A stretch of DNA of 49,749 bases, from positions 1-49,749 of the forward strand of contig NZ_JACHLR010000022.1 in NCBI RefSeq assembly GCF_014204535.1, written 5' to 3'. The notes under the pieces are model-generated. The model had not been told where the DNA came from. It saw only the letters and a list, made by a program, of their open reading frames with translations, and did no database searches. This stretch comes from Novosphingobium chloroacetimidivorans. Its GTDB lineage: Bacteria > Pseudomonadota > Alphaproteobacteria > Sphingomonadales > Sphingomonadaceae. The position numbers and the translations under genes are program-made. This document shows, piece after piece, positions 23,161-32,484 of this stretch. Within the stretch, counting starts at the first letter, position 1. Each line of letters starts with the position of its first letter.

Positions 23161-24177
23161 TCAGCCGGCCAGAACGCGCGCACGGCGTTCGGCACATTCG
23201 CCCGCCATGCGAATCGCCGCGATCGTCGCGCCCGCGCTTGCCGTTCCGGTGCCGGCGATGGCGAAGGCGGTGCCGTGGTCGGGCGAGGTGCGCACGACCG
23301 GCAGCCCAAGCGTGACGTTGACGCCCTGGTCGAAGTCCAGGGTCTTGATCGGGATCAATGCCTGGTCGTGATACATGCAGACTGCAACATCGTAGCGCCC
23401 GCGCTCGTGCGCGGCGAACAGCGCATCCGCGGGATGGGGGCCGGTCACGGCCAGACCGGACGCGCGCAAGATGTCGAGGGCAGGGGCGATGACGTCGCGC
23501 TCCTCGAGGCCCATGCGTCCGTCCTCGCCCGCATGGGGGTTGAGGCCGGTCACCGCGATGCGCGGCTCGGGCAAGCCGAAGTCGCGCGCCAGCGAGGCGG
23601 CGACGACGCGCACGCGCCGCACGATGAGGTCGACGCTCAGGAGGCTAGGCACCTGGGCCAGCGCGGTGTGTACCGTCAGCGGCACAGTGCGCAGCGATGG
23701 CCCCGCCAGCATCATGACCGCGTCCTCCCGCGGCGTACCGCTGGCATCGGCCACGAACTCGGTCTGCCCCGGCTGGGTGAAGCCGTGGCGAGCCAGGTGC
23801 GACTTGGCGATCGGTCCGGTCACGATGGCGCTCGCCTCGCCGGCGACCGAGAGTGCCGCGGCCTGGGTCAGAGAGGCGATCGCGAGCAGAGCGCCTTGTT
23901 CGTCGGGCATCCCCGGTCGGTACTCGGCATCGTGCTCGCCCAGGATCGGGAGTCCTTGCGCGAACGCGGCTGTCGCCTCCGACGCATCGGCAATCGCGAT
24001 CAGCGGCACCGACAAGCCACGACGCCGCGCGGCGGCCTCGATCACGGACCTGCCGCCCGAGACGATGAACGGGAGCAGGCGCTCCACGTCGCGCCGCACC
24101 CAGGCCTCGGCGATCAGTTCCGGACCGACGCCGGCCGGATCGCCCAGCGAGACGGCGAGCGGCGGCAGCGCGGTCAT
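23161..24177 (-). CDS. pdxA: 4-hydroxythreonine-4-phosphate dehydrogenase
   Basis: A 338-residue PdxA of vitamin B6 synthesis, NAD-dependent. It starts MTALPPLAVSLGDPAGVGPE. Metal-binding histidines lie in TGLNPHAGEDG and MYHDQALIPIK, and the end has VRTSPDHGTAFAIAG. I use ATG 24177, eight bases after the surA stop; the frame stays open upstream inside surA but the family start is here. Its place between surA and rsmA is conserved widely in proteobacteria. Confidence 0.95.
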   Translation of the reverse strand: MTALPPLAVSLGDPAGVGPELIAEAWVRRDVERLLPFIVSGGRSVIEAAARRRGLSVPLIAIADASEATAAFAQGLPILGEHDAEYRPGMPDEQGALLAIASLTQAAALSVAGEASAIVTGPIAKSHLARHGFTQPGQTEFVADASGTPREDAVMMLAGPSLRTVPLTVHTALAQVPSLLSVDLIVRRVRVVAASLARDFGLPEPRIAVTGLNPHAGEDGRMGLEERDVIAPALDILRASGLAVTGPHPADALFAAHERGRYDVAVCMYHDQALIPIKTLDFDQGVNVTLGLPVVRTSPDHGTAFAIAGTGTASAGATIAAIRMAGECAERRARVLAG

Positions 24178-24185
24178 GTCGGAGG

Positions 24186-25625
24186 TCAGTTGTACTCGAT
24201 TACCGCATCGCGGCGAAGGTCGCGCAAGTACATCTGCGCGCGCTTGTTGATGCGATCGTCTTCCATCTGGCTCATCAGCTGGTCGAAGTTCGGGCCGGAC
24301 GCATTGGGAGCATCGTCGCGACCGCACAGCATGAGGACGCGGACGCCCTCGCTGATCGAGCCGAACGGCGGGGAAGTCTCGCCCACGTTGAGCGAGAGCA
24401 CCGCGTTCTGCAGCGGTCCGGGCAGGTCGCGCGCGCGAACCTGGTCGTTGGCGACGACTTGCGCGCCGAGCTTGCCCGCGACCTCGTCCACGGCGCCGCA
24501 GCCCTTGGCGCTCTGCATGGCGGTGGCGAAGGTCTTGGCCCGCGCGGTCGCCTGCGCCTCGGTCGTGCCGGAGGGGAAGTTGATCGAGATCTGCTTGAGC
24601 GCCAGCACCGCGTCGCGCGGGTCGGCGGTGAGGACCTGGCGCTTGTCGATCAGGTAGATGATCGAATAGCCGCCGGGGATCCTGATCGGTCCGACGAGTT
24701 GGCCCGGCTGCACTTCGCTTGCGGCCGTGGCCAGTTCGGCAGGCAGCTGCGCCAGCTTGATCCAGCCGAGATCGCCACCGACTGCCGCAGTCGACGCTTG
24801 CGAGTACTGCCGCGCGTAGGCGACGAAGCTGCCGCCCTGCTTCAGCTGCTCGACGATCTTGCGTGCGTTTCCGGCGACCTGGGCGTCGTCCTCGTCGGTC
24901 GATGCCAGATAGATTTCGCCGATGCGGTACTCGTCGGTGCCCTTCGCGGCCTCAAGGCGGTTCATGACCTCCTTGACCTCGTCGTCGGAGACATTGACGA
25001 ACGGCGCTACGTTGCGGCTCAGCAGGCGCTGCCAGGACAACTCGCCCCGGATCTGCCGCTTCAGCGATGCGGGCGAGGAGCCTACCCGGCCGAGATAGGC
25101 ATCCATCGCGCCCGGGTTCTGACCGAAGTTCTGCGTCGCGACGCGGGCGTAGGTCTGGTTGACCTCTTCGTCCTTGATGGTGATGTCGGCCGCCTTGGCA
25201 GCCTGGATCTGCAGCGTCTCGTCGATGAGGTTGCGCAGCACCTGCAAGCGCAGGCGGGTCTTCTCCTCCTCGCTCGGCTTGTTGTCGTTGGCTGCCAGGA
25301 TCAGGGCGAGCCGCTGGTCCACGTCGGTGCCGGTGATGACGTCGCCGTTCACGACGGCGGTGGCGCGGCGCAGGTTGGGATTGTTCTGGGTGAAGATCCG
25401 CACATTCTCGGGGATCGTGATGTTGCCTTGCGCATCGGCCGGTTGGCCCGCGTCCTGCTGATCCGCTCCCTCCTGGCCTTGCTGCTGCTGACGCGCTTGC
25501 TGCTGGGCGGCCGACTGCCGGGCCGCCGACTGCTGAGCCGCAGCCAGTGGGGCCACGAGCGCGCTCGCAAGCCCGGCGATCGCAAGCGAACCGGTCTTCA
25601 AGCCATTACGAAAGCTGGTTTTCAC
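24186..25625 (-). CDS. surA: Periplasmic chaperone / peptidyl-prolyl isomerase SurA
   Basis: A 479-residue SurA-type chaperone. A GTG start is followed by a signal peptide (about 1-31, ending LAAA). A Gln/Ala-rich low-complexity segment follows (32-68), then a SurA N-terminal domain (VVNGDVITGTDVDQRL to about 220). The first parvulin domain runs about 235-325 (EYRIGEIYL..GGDLGWI), and a weaker second parvulin-like region follows. It escorts outer-membrane proteins such as LptD, whose gene is just upstream. No ATG is suitably placed; GTG 25625 begins the only plausible signal sequence. The Gln-rich insert is longer than in enterobacteria. Confidence 0.92.
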   Translation of the reverse strand: MKTSFRNGLKTGSLAIAGLASALVAPLAAAQQSAARQSAAQQQARQQQQGQEGADQQDAGQPADAQGNITIPENVRIFTQNNPNLRRATAVVNGDVITGTDVDQRLALILAANDNKPSEEEKTRLRLQVLRNLIDETLQIQAAKAADITIKDEEVNQTYARVATQNFGQNPGAMDAYLGRVGSSPASLKRQIRGELSWQRLLSRNVAPFVNVSDDEVKEVMNRLEAAKGTDEYRIGEIYLASTDEDDAQVAGNARKIVEQLKQGGSFVAYARQYSQASTAAVGGDLGWIKLAQLPAELATAASEVQPGQLVGPIRIPGGYSIIYLIDKRQVLTADPRDAVLALKQISINFPSGTTEAQATARAKTFATAMQSAKGCGAVDEVAGKLGAQVVANDQVRARDLPGPLQNAVLSLNVGETSPPFGSISEGVRVLMLCGRDDAPNASGPNFDQLMSQMEDDRINKRAQMYLRDLRRDAVIEYN

Positions 25626-25816
25626 CTTGTCTTCTATCCCGTATCTGGCCGGAGGAGCCGGCCTGGTCTGCGTGCCTCGCTCATGAAGAGACGACCCCGC
25701 ACGCTTGTCTCGCGCCTTGCAGGGGCGCGGCTTAACTGAAAATGAGCACCACCGATAGCGCGATTGCGGCGTGCTCACAACGAGAGGTCTGGGGAAGGCG
25801 GGTGCCGGGCCGCAGC

Positions 25817-28141
25817 TTACTTGAAGCCGATGTTCTTGAGCGCGAAGCGAAGCTGGAACGAGTTGCCCTTCCGCGCGTCGCCGGTCGCCTGATAATCGCG
25901 CCGCCAGGTGAGCGAAACCTGCAGGCAGTCATCCTCGTAAGCGGCGCCGATGCGGGTACGCAGTGGCTGGAATCCGTCGGAGCCGTAGACCGGATCCTCG
26001 CTGCGATCGGTCAGGTTGACCACTGCCGATCCGAACACCGACCAGTAGTTCAGGAATGCCGCGCGTCCGGCGAAGCGCAGTTCCTCGCGATCGCGAAGAT
26101 CCTCGACCTCGTCGATGTCGCGGTTGAGCTTGGTGTAGCCGATCTCCGCATACGTCTGGCTGTTGCCGAGCGTCGCGTCGATTTCATTGCGGCGGACCGC
26201 GAAGCTGTCCTTGTCGACGCGGTAGCGGTGCGTGAACGTGATCCAGTCACGATAGCGCACTTCGGTACGCCCCACGATATCCGAGGTCTTGTTCGCCAGC
26301 CCGGTGCCGTCGGGCAGGATCGACTCGCGGTTGCTCAATCGCACGGATTGGCCGACGTTGGCCTTCACGCGCCAGCGCGGTCGTTCGAATTGCCAGTCGA
26401 CCCCATAGGTGAAGCGAACGCCGTCCTCGATCCGGTCGTAGCCGGGGAAGCGGTTGAGCGCGAACAGATTGCTGTCCTCCAGGTCGATCGCCCGTGCATC
26501 CTCGTTGGGGATCGAGAGATTGGCGGTCTTGGGCGTCGCGACCAGCTGCACGCGCGGCGTCAGCACCTGCGTGCCGCCGAACACTTCGCCGATCAAGGGC
26601 CAGCGCACGTCGACCGCCGCGGTGGCGACGCCGCGCGTCTTCCAGCCGGCCTCTCCGCGATAGAGATCGGTCAGCGTGAGGTCGTTGTCGCTCGAGTGAT
26701 AGACGTCGCCGCGCACCAGACCGGTGAACGTCACTTCCTGACCCATGCCGGTCAGCTTGCGCAAGGACCACTGGGCCTTGGCAAAGGCGCGTTGTGTGTC
26801 CTGGCCGTCCTTGCGGCTGATGGCGAGCGTGTTGACTTGCGCCTCGATCCTGCCGCCGAGCAGCGGATCGTCGAAGCGACGGCGATAGTCGATCAGCGGC
26901 AAGGCGAGGGGGACCTGACCCTGGTCCACGCCGCGGCGCAGCGTCTGGGTCGCCCAGCCGGAGATCGACAGGTAGCTGTTGGGATCGATCCGCTCTACAT
27001 CCACCATCGAGCGCAGCCGGTCGTCACGGCTGATGTCGTAGCGGCGCAAGAACGTGCGATCGGTGGTCCGGCGGATCGAGGCGGTCACGCTCCAGTTCGG
27101 ATCGAGCTGGAAGCGGCCGTTGGCGAAGACGTAGCCGCGGAAGCTGCGATCAGATGTCGCGTTGCCGCCGCTGATCGGGATGCGGCTGCTGGAGGTTGCA
27201 TAGCCGGTGATCTGGTAGGCACCGTGTTCGGTCAGCGCGCGATATTGCCCGCTGACCATCGGGGCTACCTTCGAGAAGACGTGGAGCGTGCCGGTCAGGT
27301 CGCGGTTCTTGGCGATCTGCCAGTAGTAGGAGTCGCTCACCTCGATGCCGTTCGACGGCGAGACCCGGAAATCGGGAACCAGGAAGCCGCCGACCGAGCC
27401 GCCGCTGGTCGATATGCGCAGGCCCGGCAGAGGCAGCTTGATCAGGTTGAACAGCTCCAGCCGCGCGTTCTTGAAGGTGATCCGGTCCCCCGCCTCGTCG
27501 TAGACGACCTGGTTGGCGGTGACGCGCCAGCTCGGTTCCTTGGGGCAGCCGTCGGTGTCTTCCACGGCGCAGCCGGTGTAGGCGGCCTTGGTCAGGATGA
27601 CGTTGCCGTTCTCGATGCGCTGGCCCTGCAGGGCAGCGAGGCGGCCGCCCTGGCGCAAGGCGATCAGCAGGTTCTCCATCGCGCCGGTCTTGAGCTCGTC
27701 GGTCAGCTCGACCCGGTCGGTGAACAGCTGGTTGCCGTTCTCGTCGATCAGGCGGACGTTGCCGGTGGCGACGATCTGGCCGCTCTGCTGGTTCCAGGTC
27801 ACTTTGTCCGCGCGCACCGACTGATCGTCGCGCCGCAGGACGACGTTGCCGGTCGCGGTCACATCCTGCGAGTTCTGCGCGTACTCGACCTTGTCGGCCG
27901 CGAAGGCGACCGGAACCTCGTTGGCGTTGGTCGCCGGCGGGGCGGCGGGCGGCAAGGGCGAGATCGGCTGGTCCGGCAGCGGTTTGGTGAGGTCCTGAGC
28001 CCATGCCGCCGGTGCTGCCAGCGCAACCAGTCCCGCCGCCAAGGCGCCCAGGGACAAGGAGCGCAGGGACAAGGAGCGCAAGCAGCGGGGCCGCAAGAGA
28101 CAGTTCCGGGCTTGCGGCGAGTGCGGCTGGGCGGGGGGCAT
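25817..28141 (-). CDS. lptD: LPS-assembly protein LptD
   Basis: A 774-residue LptD. The signal peptide ends near AAPAAWA. Next comes an OstA-type beta-jellyroll (FAADKVEYAQNSQDVTATGNV, VRADKVTWNQ), then the LptD C-terminal barrel ending in NSFQLRFALKNIGFK with a terminal aromatic-rich strand. A cysteine pair (CAVEDTDGC) lies near the junction. It inserts lipopolysaccharide or an equivalent glycolipid into the outer leaflet; many sphingomonads carry glycosphingolipids instead of LPS, so the cargo may differ (established for some members, inferred here). ATG 28141 is chosen; the open frame continues upstream toward the divergent pepA. A 191-base gap separates it from surA. Confidence 0.93.
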   Translation of the reverse strand: MPPAQPHSPQARNCLLRPRCLRSLSLRSLSLGALAAGLVALAAPAAWAQDLTKPLPDQPISPLPPAAPPATNANEVPVAFAADKVEYAQNSQDVTATGNVVLRRDDQSVRADKVTWNQQSGQIVATGNVRLIDENGNQLFTDRVELTDELKTGAMENLLIALRQGGRLAALQGQRIENGNVILTKAAYTGCAVEDTDGCPKEPSWRVTANQVVYDEAGDRITFKNARLELFNLIKLPLPGLRISTSGGSVGGFLVPDFRVSPSNGIEVSDSYYWQIAKNRDLTGTLHVFSKVAPMVSGQYRALTEHGAYQITGYATSSSRIPISGGNATSDRSFRGYVFANGRFQLDPNWSVTASIRRTTDRTFLRRYDISRDDRLRSMVDVERIDPNSYLSISGWATQTLRRGVDQGQVPLALPLIDYRRRFDDPLLGGRIEAQVNTLAISRKDGQDTQRAFAKAQWSLRKLTGMGQEVTFTGLVRGDVYHSSDNDLTLTDLYRGEAGWKTRGVATAAVDVRWPLIGEVFGGTQVLTPRVQLVATPKTANLSIPNEDARAIDLEDSNLFALNRFPGYDRIEDGVRFTYGVDWQFERPRWRVKANVGQSVRLSNRESILPDGTGLANKTSDIVGRTEVRYRDWITFTHRYRVDKDSFAVRRNEIDATLGNSQTYAEIGYTKLNRDIDEVEDLRDREELRFAGRAAFLNYWSVFGSAVVNLTDRSEDPVYGSDGFQPLRTRIGAAYEDDCLQVSLTWRRDYQATGDARKGNSFQLRFALKNIGFK

Positions 28142-28271
28142 GGCTTGCCTATCGCATCGCCCGCGCCTAACTGCAATCCGCCGCTGAGGCGAAGGCGCGT
28201 CCTTTGCGACAGCCCGTCGCCGCCGGCTCGATCCCGGTCGCCCGACAAGACGAATTCCCTGAGGAGAATGC

Positions 28272-29735
28272 ATGAAGATTCAGTTCCTTGACGCCGGTGC
28301 GAAGTCGGACGCAGGCATCCTCGTGCATCTCGTCAACCAGGATGCGGTGCCGGCACAGCTTGAGGCGGTGCTGGTCGAAGCGGCGAGCCAGTCACGGTTC
28401 ACCGGCAAGACCGGCCAGCTGTTCGAGGGTTTCGCCGAGCGCGACGGCCGCGTGCGTCGCGTCGTGCTGGCGGGGCTGGGCGAGGCTGGCGTTGGCGATC
28501 GCGTTGTCGCAGCCGAGAAGGCCGGCGTGGCCTTGGTCGCCAAATACCTGACTTCGGGTGAAACTGTGCTGGCGATCGACCTGGACGGTGCCGGTTTGTC
28601 GCAGGAAGAAACCACCGCGCTGCTGCTCGGCGCGCGACTGCGGGCGTGGCGCTTCGATGCCTATCGCACCAAGCAGAGCGACGACAGCAAACCCAGCCTG
28701 CAGCAGATCGACGTGCTCGGCGCGCCCGAGGGCATCCAGGCACACTGGGGCGATGCCGAAGCTTTGGCGCGAGGCGTCGAGTTCACGCGCGAGCTGGTGA
28801 CCGAGCCCGCTAACGTCATCTACCCCGAGAGCTTCGTCGAGCGCGCCCGCGCGCGCTACGAAGGCACGGGCCTTGAAGTGCGCGTGCTGGACGAGAACGA
28901 GATGGCCGATCTCGGCATGGGCTCGCTGCTGGGCGTGGCGCAGGGCTCGGCACGGCCGGCTCGCCTGCTCGTGATCGAGTGGAAGGGCGGCGAGGCCGGC
29001 ACCAAGCCGATCGCCTTCGTCGGCAAGGGCGTGACCTTCGACACCGGCGGCATCAGCATCAAGCCGGCGGCCGGCATGGAGGACATGAAGTGGGACATGG
29101 GCGGCGCCGGTGCGGTCGCGGGCACCATGCTCGCGTTGGCGTTGCGCAAGGCCAAGGCCAATGTCGTTGCCGTCTGCGGTCTGGTCGAGAACATGCCCGA
29201 CGGCAAGGCGCAGCGCCCGGGAGACGTGGTGACGTCCCTGTCGGGCCAGACGATCGAGGTTATCAACACCGATGCCGAAGGCCGCCTGGTGCTGTGCGAC
29301 GCTCTGACCTGGGTGCAGCGCGAGTTCGCGCCGACCCGCATCGTCGACCTGGCGACGCTGACCGGTGCGATCATCGGCTCTCTGGCGCATGAGTATGCGG
29401 GTCTGTTCTCGAACGACGATGTGCTTGCCGCCGACCTGACCGCGGCGGGTGCGGCGACCGGCGAGCCGCTTTGGCGCTTCCCGATGGGCCCGGCGTACGA
29501 CAAGATGATCGACAGCCCCATCGCCGACATGAAGAACGTCGGCAGCCGCTTTGGCGGGTCGATCACCGCGGCACAGTTCCTCAAGCGCTTCATCGAGAAC
29601 GACACGCCCTGGGCGCACCTCGACATCGCCGGGACCGTATGGGCCGACAAGCCCGGCGCCACCTGGGACAAGGGCGCGACCGGCTTCGGCGTGCGCCTGC
29701 TCGACCGCTTCGTGCGCAATACCATCGAGGGCTGA
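28272..29735 (+). CDS. pepA: Leucyl aminopeptidase (M17)
   Basis: A 487-residue cytosolic aminopeptidase of family M17. The metal and catalytic motifs KGVTFDTGGISIKPAAGMEDM, MGGAGAV and NTDAEGRLVLCD are complete, including the Lys and Arg of the active site. The enzyme forms hexamers, with Zn or Mn at each site, and removes N-terminal Leu and similar residues. It is divergent from lptD, with 130 bases between starts, and followed by holC after a family A repeat. Confidence 0.96.
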   Translation: MKIQFLDAGAKSDAGILVHLVNQDAVPAQLEAVLVEAASQSRFTGKTGQLFEGFAERDGRVRRVVLAGLGEAGVGDRVVAAEKAGVALVAKYLTSGETVLAIDLDGAGLSQEETTALLLGARLRAWRFDAYRTKQSDDSKPSLQQIDVLGAPEGIQAHWGDAEALARGVEFTRELVTEPANVIYPESFVERARARYEGTGLEVRVLDENEMADLGMGSLLGVAQGSARPARLLVIEWKGGEAGTKPIAFVGKGVTFDTGGISIKPAAGMEDMKWDMGGAGAVAGTMLALALRKAKANVVAVCGLVENMPDGKAQRPGDVVTSLSGQTIEVINTDAEGRLVLCDALTWVQREFAPTRIVDLATLTGAIIGSLAHEYAGLFSNDDVLAADLTAAGAATGEPLWRFPMGPAYDKMIDSPIADMKNVGSRFGGSITAAQFLKRFIENDTPWAHLDIAGTVWADKPGATWDKGATGFGVRLLDRFVRNTIEG

Positions 29736-29777
29736 GGCTAAGCCCCGAGGCAGGCATGAACACCGTCTCCCCCAACC

Positions 29778-29871
29778 TCGTCATCCCCGCGCAGGGGGGG
29801 ATCCCGCTTCTTGCGGTCGAACGCCCGGCTCCAGAAGACGAGCGGAGCCCACGCCTGCGCGGGGGTGACGA
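29778..29871. repeat. REP-like bipartite palindrome, family A copy 2
   Basis: The left end TCGTCATCCCCGCGCAGG and the right end (complement of TCGTCACCCCCGCGCAGG) are inverted copies. The shared core has CGCAGG where copy 1 has CGAAGG. It sits between pepA and holC, eight to nine bases before the holC ribosome binding site. Confidence 0.78.
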
Positions 29872-29886
29872 GGGAGGGGCGTCGTA

Positions 29887-30321
29887 GTGCGCGTCGACTT
29901 CTACCAGCTCTCGCGCGATCCGGTGGAGGCGGCCCTGCCGCTGCTCGCCCGCGCGACGTTGAAGGCAGGCGAACGTATGCTGGTCGTCTCGGGCGATCCG
30001 GCGCAGTTGACCCGCATCGGCGAAGGGCTCTGGGCTCTGCCCGACAGCTTCCTCGCCAACGGCCGCGCGAGTGACCCGCACGCGAAGCGCCAACCCGTGC
30101 TCCTGTCCGACCAACCCGAGCCGGCGAACGATGCCCGCTTCCTCGCGCTCGCCGACGGAGTCTGGCGCGAGGAGGCGACTCAATTCGCGCGGACCTTCCT
30201 GCTGTTCGATCAGGCCACGCTCGAGGGTGCCCGCGGCGTGTGGCGGCAGCTGCGCGGCCGCGAAGGGACCGAGCGGCACTTCTGGAAGCAGGAAGGCGGA
30301 CGCTGGATCGAGGCGGCCTGA
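29887..30321 (+). CDS. holC: DNA polymerase III subunit chi
   Basis: A 144-residue HolC homologue: VDFYQLSRDPVEAALPLLARATLKAGERMLVV at the start and HFWKQEGGRWIEAA at the end are family-typical. It links the clamp loader to SSB. The GTG start follows GGGAGGGG. The pairing of pepA with holC is a common proteobacterial arrangement and supports the call despite modest sequence conservation. Confidence 0.88.
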   Translation: MRVDFYQLSRDPVEAALPLLARATLKAGERMLVVSGDPAQLTRIGEGLWALPDSFLANGRASDPHAKRQPVLLSDQPEPANDARFLALADGVWREEATQFARTFLLFDQATLEGARGVWRQLRGREGTERHFWKQEGGRWIEAA

Positions 30322-30411
30322 GGCACTCGCCTCCCTGCGCCTTGCTTCGCTGCGCCGACCCGGCTAGGGGCGCGCGCAACCCGATAACAGCTCTTCTACA
30401 AGGAATTCCGC

Positions 30412-30834
30412 ATGGCCGTGACCCGCACCTTCTCGATCATCAAGCCCGACGCCACGCGCCGCAACCTGACCGGCGCCGTCACCAAGATGCTGGAGGAGGC
30501 CGGCCTGCGCGTCGTCGCGTCCAAGCGCATCCAGATGAGCAAGGAGCAGGCAGAGGGCTTCTACGCCGTCCACAAGGAGCGTCCGTTCTTCAACGACCTC
30601 GTCAGCTTCATGATCTCCGGCCCGGTCGTCGTGCAGGTGCTTGAGGGCGAGGACGCGGTAAAGCGCAACCGCGACATCATGGGCGCCACCAACCCGGAGA
30701 ACGCGGACGCCGGCACCATCCGCAAGGAACTGGCCGAGAGCATCGAGGCGAACTCGGTCCACGGGTCGGACTCGGAAGAGAACGCCAAGATCGAGATCGA
30801 CTACTTCTTCAAGCCCGAAGAGATCGTCGGCTGA
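30412..30834 (+). CDS. ndk: Nucleoside diphosphate kinase
   Basis: A 140-residue NDK with FSIIKPDATRRN at the start and the catalytic phospho-His117 in NSVHGSDS. It exchanges gamma phosphates to balance NTP pools. Start ATG follows AAGGAA. A clear hairpin terminator lies about 28 bases after the stop. Confidence 0.97.
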   Translation: MAVTRTFSIIKPDATRRNLTGAVTKMLEEAGLRVVASKRIQMSKEQAEGFYAVHKERPFFNDLVSFMISGPVVVQVLEGEDAVKRNRDIMGATNPENADAGTIRKELAESIEANSVHGSDSEENAKIEIDYFFKPEEIVG

Positions 30835-30861
30835 TCGGTCAGCGCCTGAGCTGAGCAGTTG

Positions 30862-30891
30862 AAGGCCGCTCCATTCGGGGCGGCCTTTTAC
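30862..30891 (+). terminator. Rho-independent terminator of ndk
   Basis: AAGGCCGC pairs with GCGGCCTT (arms 30862-30869 and 30880-30887), extended by weaker pairs around a short ATTC loop and followed by a TTT run. This is the clearest intrinsic terminator in the window. Confidence 0.85.
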
Positions 30892-30944
30892 ATTTGATCC
30901 ACTGCGGCTCATTGCGGTATCAAGGCGCCTGAAGGAGAGTTCCG

Positions 30945-31190
30945 ATGCAAGGCATGGGTGACACGGGCGAGGCTTGCCCGTTCGAGTTCAATTTCGATCC
31001 CGCCAGCTTCAAGGTGGGCGATACCGTCAGCTATCGAGTGACCGGCAGCCTCGACGGCTTTCCGTTCGTAGGCACGTTGTTGGAAGTGCACGAGGATCAT
31101 GTCGTCATCGCCGGCGATGCGAACGATCCCGAAGCGCGCTACAAAGGCACGCGCGAGAGCCGACCGCTGGTGGAGTACTCCGAGGTCTGA
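30945..31190 (+). CDS. Small protein of unknown function
   Basis: An 81-residue protein with AAGGAG eight bases before ATG. The sequence (FKVGDTVSYRVTGSLDGFPF, GTLLEVHEDHVVIAGD) looks like a small beta-barrel of SH3 or hypervirulence-associated type, and it is acidic. I cannot name a family. It stands between the ndk terminator and a large inverted repeat, so it is probably a single-gene transcript. Confidence 0.7.
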   Translation: MQGMGDTGEACPFEFNFDPASFKVGDTVSYRVTGSLDGFPFVGTLLEVHEDHVVIAGDANDPEARYKGTRESRPLVEYSEV

Positions 31191-31235
31191 GGCACCAGCT
31201 GCTCTCGTTCGACGCAAGATTGAACGAAGATATCA

Positions 31236-31327
31236 CCGTCGCCCCCGCGCAGGCGGGGGCCCCGCTTCTGAGACAGGCCTTACAGACGGAAGAACAAGCG
31301 GGGCCCCCGCCTGCGCGGGGGCGACGG
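31236..31327. repeat. Family A repeat with perfect 32-bp arms, probable two-way terminator
   Basis: The two 32-base arms (31236-31267 and 31296-31327) are perfectly complementary, starting CCGTCGCCCCCGCGCAGGCG, around a 28-base loop. Each arm is also palindromic. This is the best-preserved family A copy. It lies between the convergent 81-residue gene and the nitronate monooxygenase gene, where it would stop transcription from either side. Confidence 0.88.
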
Positions 31328-31344
31328 GTGAGGTAGCGGTGTCG

Positions 31345-32310
31345 CTAGCCGACGCGCGTACGCGCGAGCTCCGTGCGCCCCGCCAGGTCCCTCGCCGCAT
31401 CCGCGTACTGCGCGGCCATCCGCTCCACCCGCGACGCGACTGGCTCGACAGCGTCGATGGCGCCGATGCCTTGTCCCGAGCCCCAGATGTCACGCCAGGC
31501 CTTCGCCGCGGTGTTGCCGCCCGAACCGAAGTTCATGGTGCTTACGTCACCCTCGGGCAGGTTGTCCGGGTCCATGCCAGCCGCAGCGATCGAGGCGCGC
31601 AAGTAGTTGCCGTGCACGCCGGTGAACAGGTTCGAGTTGACGATATCCTTGGCGCGCCCCGAAACGATGGCCTGCTTGTAGCCCTCCACCGCGTTGGCTT
31701 CGGTCGTCGCGATCCAGGGTGAGCCGATATAGGCGAAGTCGGCGCCCAGCGCCTGTGCCGCCAGGATCGAGCGGCCGTTGGCGATCGCACCGGACAAGGC
31801 GACCAGCCCGTCGAACCAGCTGCGGATCTCCTGCATCAGGGCGAAGGGAGATTGCGATCCGGCATGACCCCCGGCGCCCGCCGCCACGGCGACGAGCCCA
31901 TCGGCGCCCTTGTCGATCGCCTTGCGGGCAAAGGCGTCGTCGATGACGTCGTGCAAGACGATCCCGCCCCAACCATGCACCGCCGCGTTCACGTCCTCGC
32001 GCGCGCCCAGCGAGGTGATGACCAGCGGCACGCGCCACTTGGCGCAGATCGCCAGGTCTTCCTCCAGGCGATTGTTGGTCTTGTGCACAATGAGGTTGAC
32101 CGCGAACGGAGCGGCGCAGCCGGCCGTTGCCTCGGTGATTGCGTGCAGCCACTCGTCCAGCTGGCTGGCCGGCCGGGCGTTCAACGCCGGAAAGCTGCCG
32201 ACGATGCCGGCGCGCACTTGCGCAATCACCAGCTCGGGGTTCGACACGATGAACATCGGCGCGGCGATCACAGGCAGGCGTAGCTGCGAGAAAGGCGCGG
32301 GCAGGGGCAT
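31345..32310 (-). CDS. Nitronate monooxygenase / 2-nitropropane dioxygenase family
   Basis: A 321-residue FMN-binding TIM-barrel protein. PVIAAPMFIVSNPELV opens it, GADGLVAVAAGAGGHAG is the conserved glycine- and His-containing segment near residue 150, and ALGADFAYIGSPWIATTEA is the FMN phosphate site. Members oxidise nitronates or reduce enoyl groups; the substrate cannot be told here. It is divergent from the FAS1-like dehydratase across 174 bases containing an operator-like palindrome, so the two may share control. Confidence 0.88.
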   Translation of the reverse strand: MPLPAPFSQLRLPVIAAPMFIVSNPELVIAQVRAGIVGSFPALNARPASQLDEWLHAITEATAGCAAPFAVNLIVHKTNNRLEEDLAICAKWRVPLVITSLGAREDVNAAVHGWGGIVLHDVIDDAFARKAIDKGADGLVAVAAGAGGHAGSQSPFALMQEIRSWFDGLVALSGAIANGRSILAAQALGADFAYIGSPWIATTEANAVEGYKQAIVSGRAKDIVNSNLFTGVHGNYLRASIAAAGMDPDNLPEGDVSTMNFGSGGNTAAKAWRDIWGSGQGIGAIDAVEPVASRVERMAAQYADAARDLAGRTELARTRVG

Positions 32311-32433
32311 CAGGAGCTCCGTTTAATCGTGCGGTTAATTGCTGGCATAATGCGCTCGTGCATATGTGTCGAGCCGCAGGCGCGATGGTCGGAGGCCACC
32401 GGCCGGTTAGGGCGTGACCTCGCACTCGTGGCA

Positions 32434-32459
32434 TGTAATAGACAGCACTGTCGATTACA
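32434..32459. promoter_or_regulatory. Operator-like inverted repeat
   Basis: TGTAATAGACAG-CA-CTGTCGATTACA: the two 12-base arms match at 11 positions. Its AT-rich outer and GACAG/CTGTC inner halves resemble TetR/AcrR-type operators. It lies 26 bases before the dehydratase ATG, inside the divergent promoter region. Confidence 0.6.
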
Positions 32460-32484
32460 CTCGCGGCCGGAGAGGGAGAACATC

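Noticed and set aside
22207..24657. 816-codon open frame on the plus strand
   Set aside because: It runs antisense across rsmA and pdxA and has no recognisable motif.
25742..28291. 849-codon open frame on the plus strand
   Set aside because: It is the antisense of lptD, which has clear domain motifs; long opposite-strand frames are common at this GC content.
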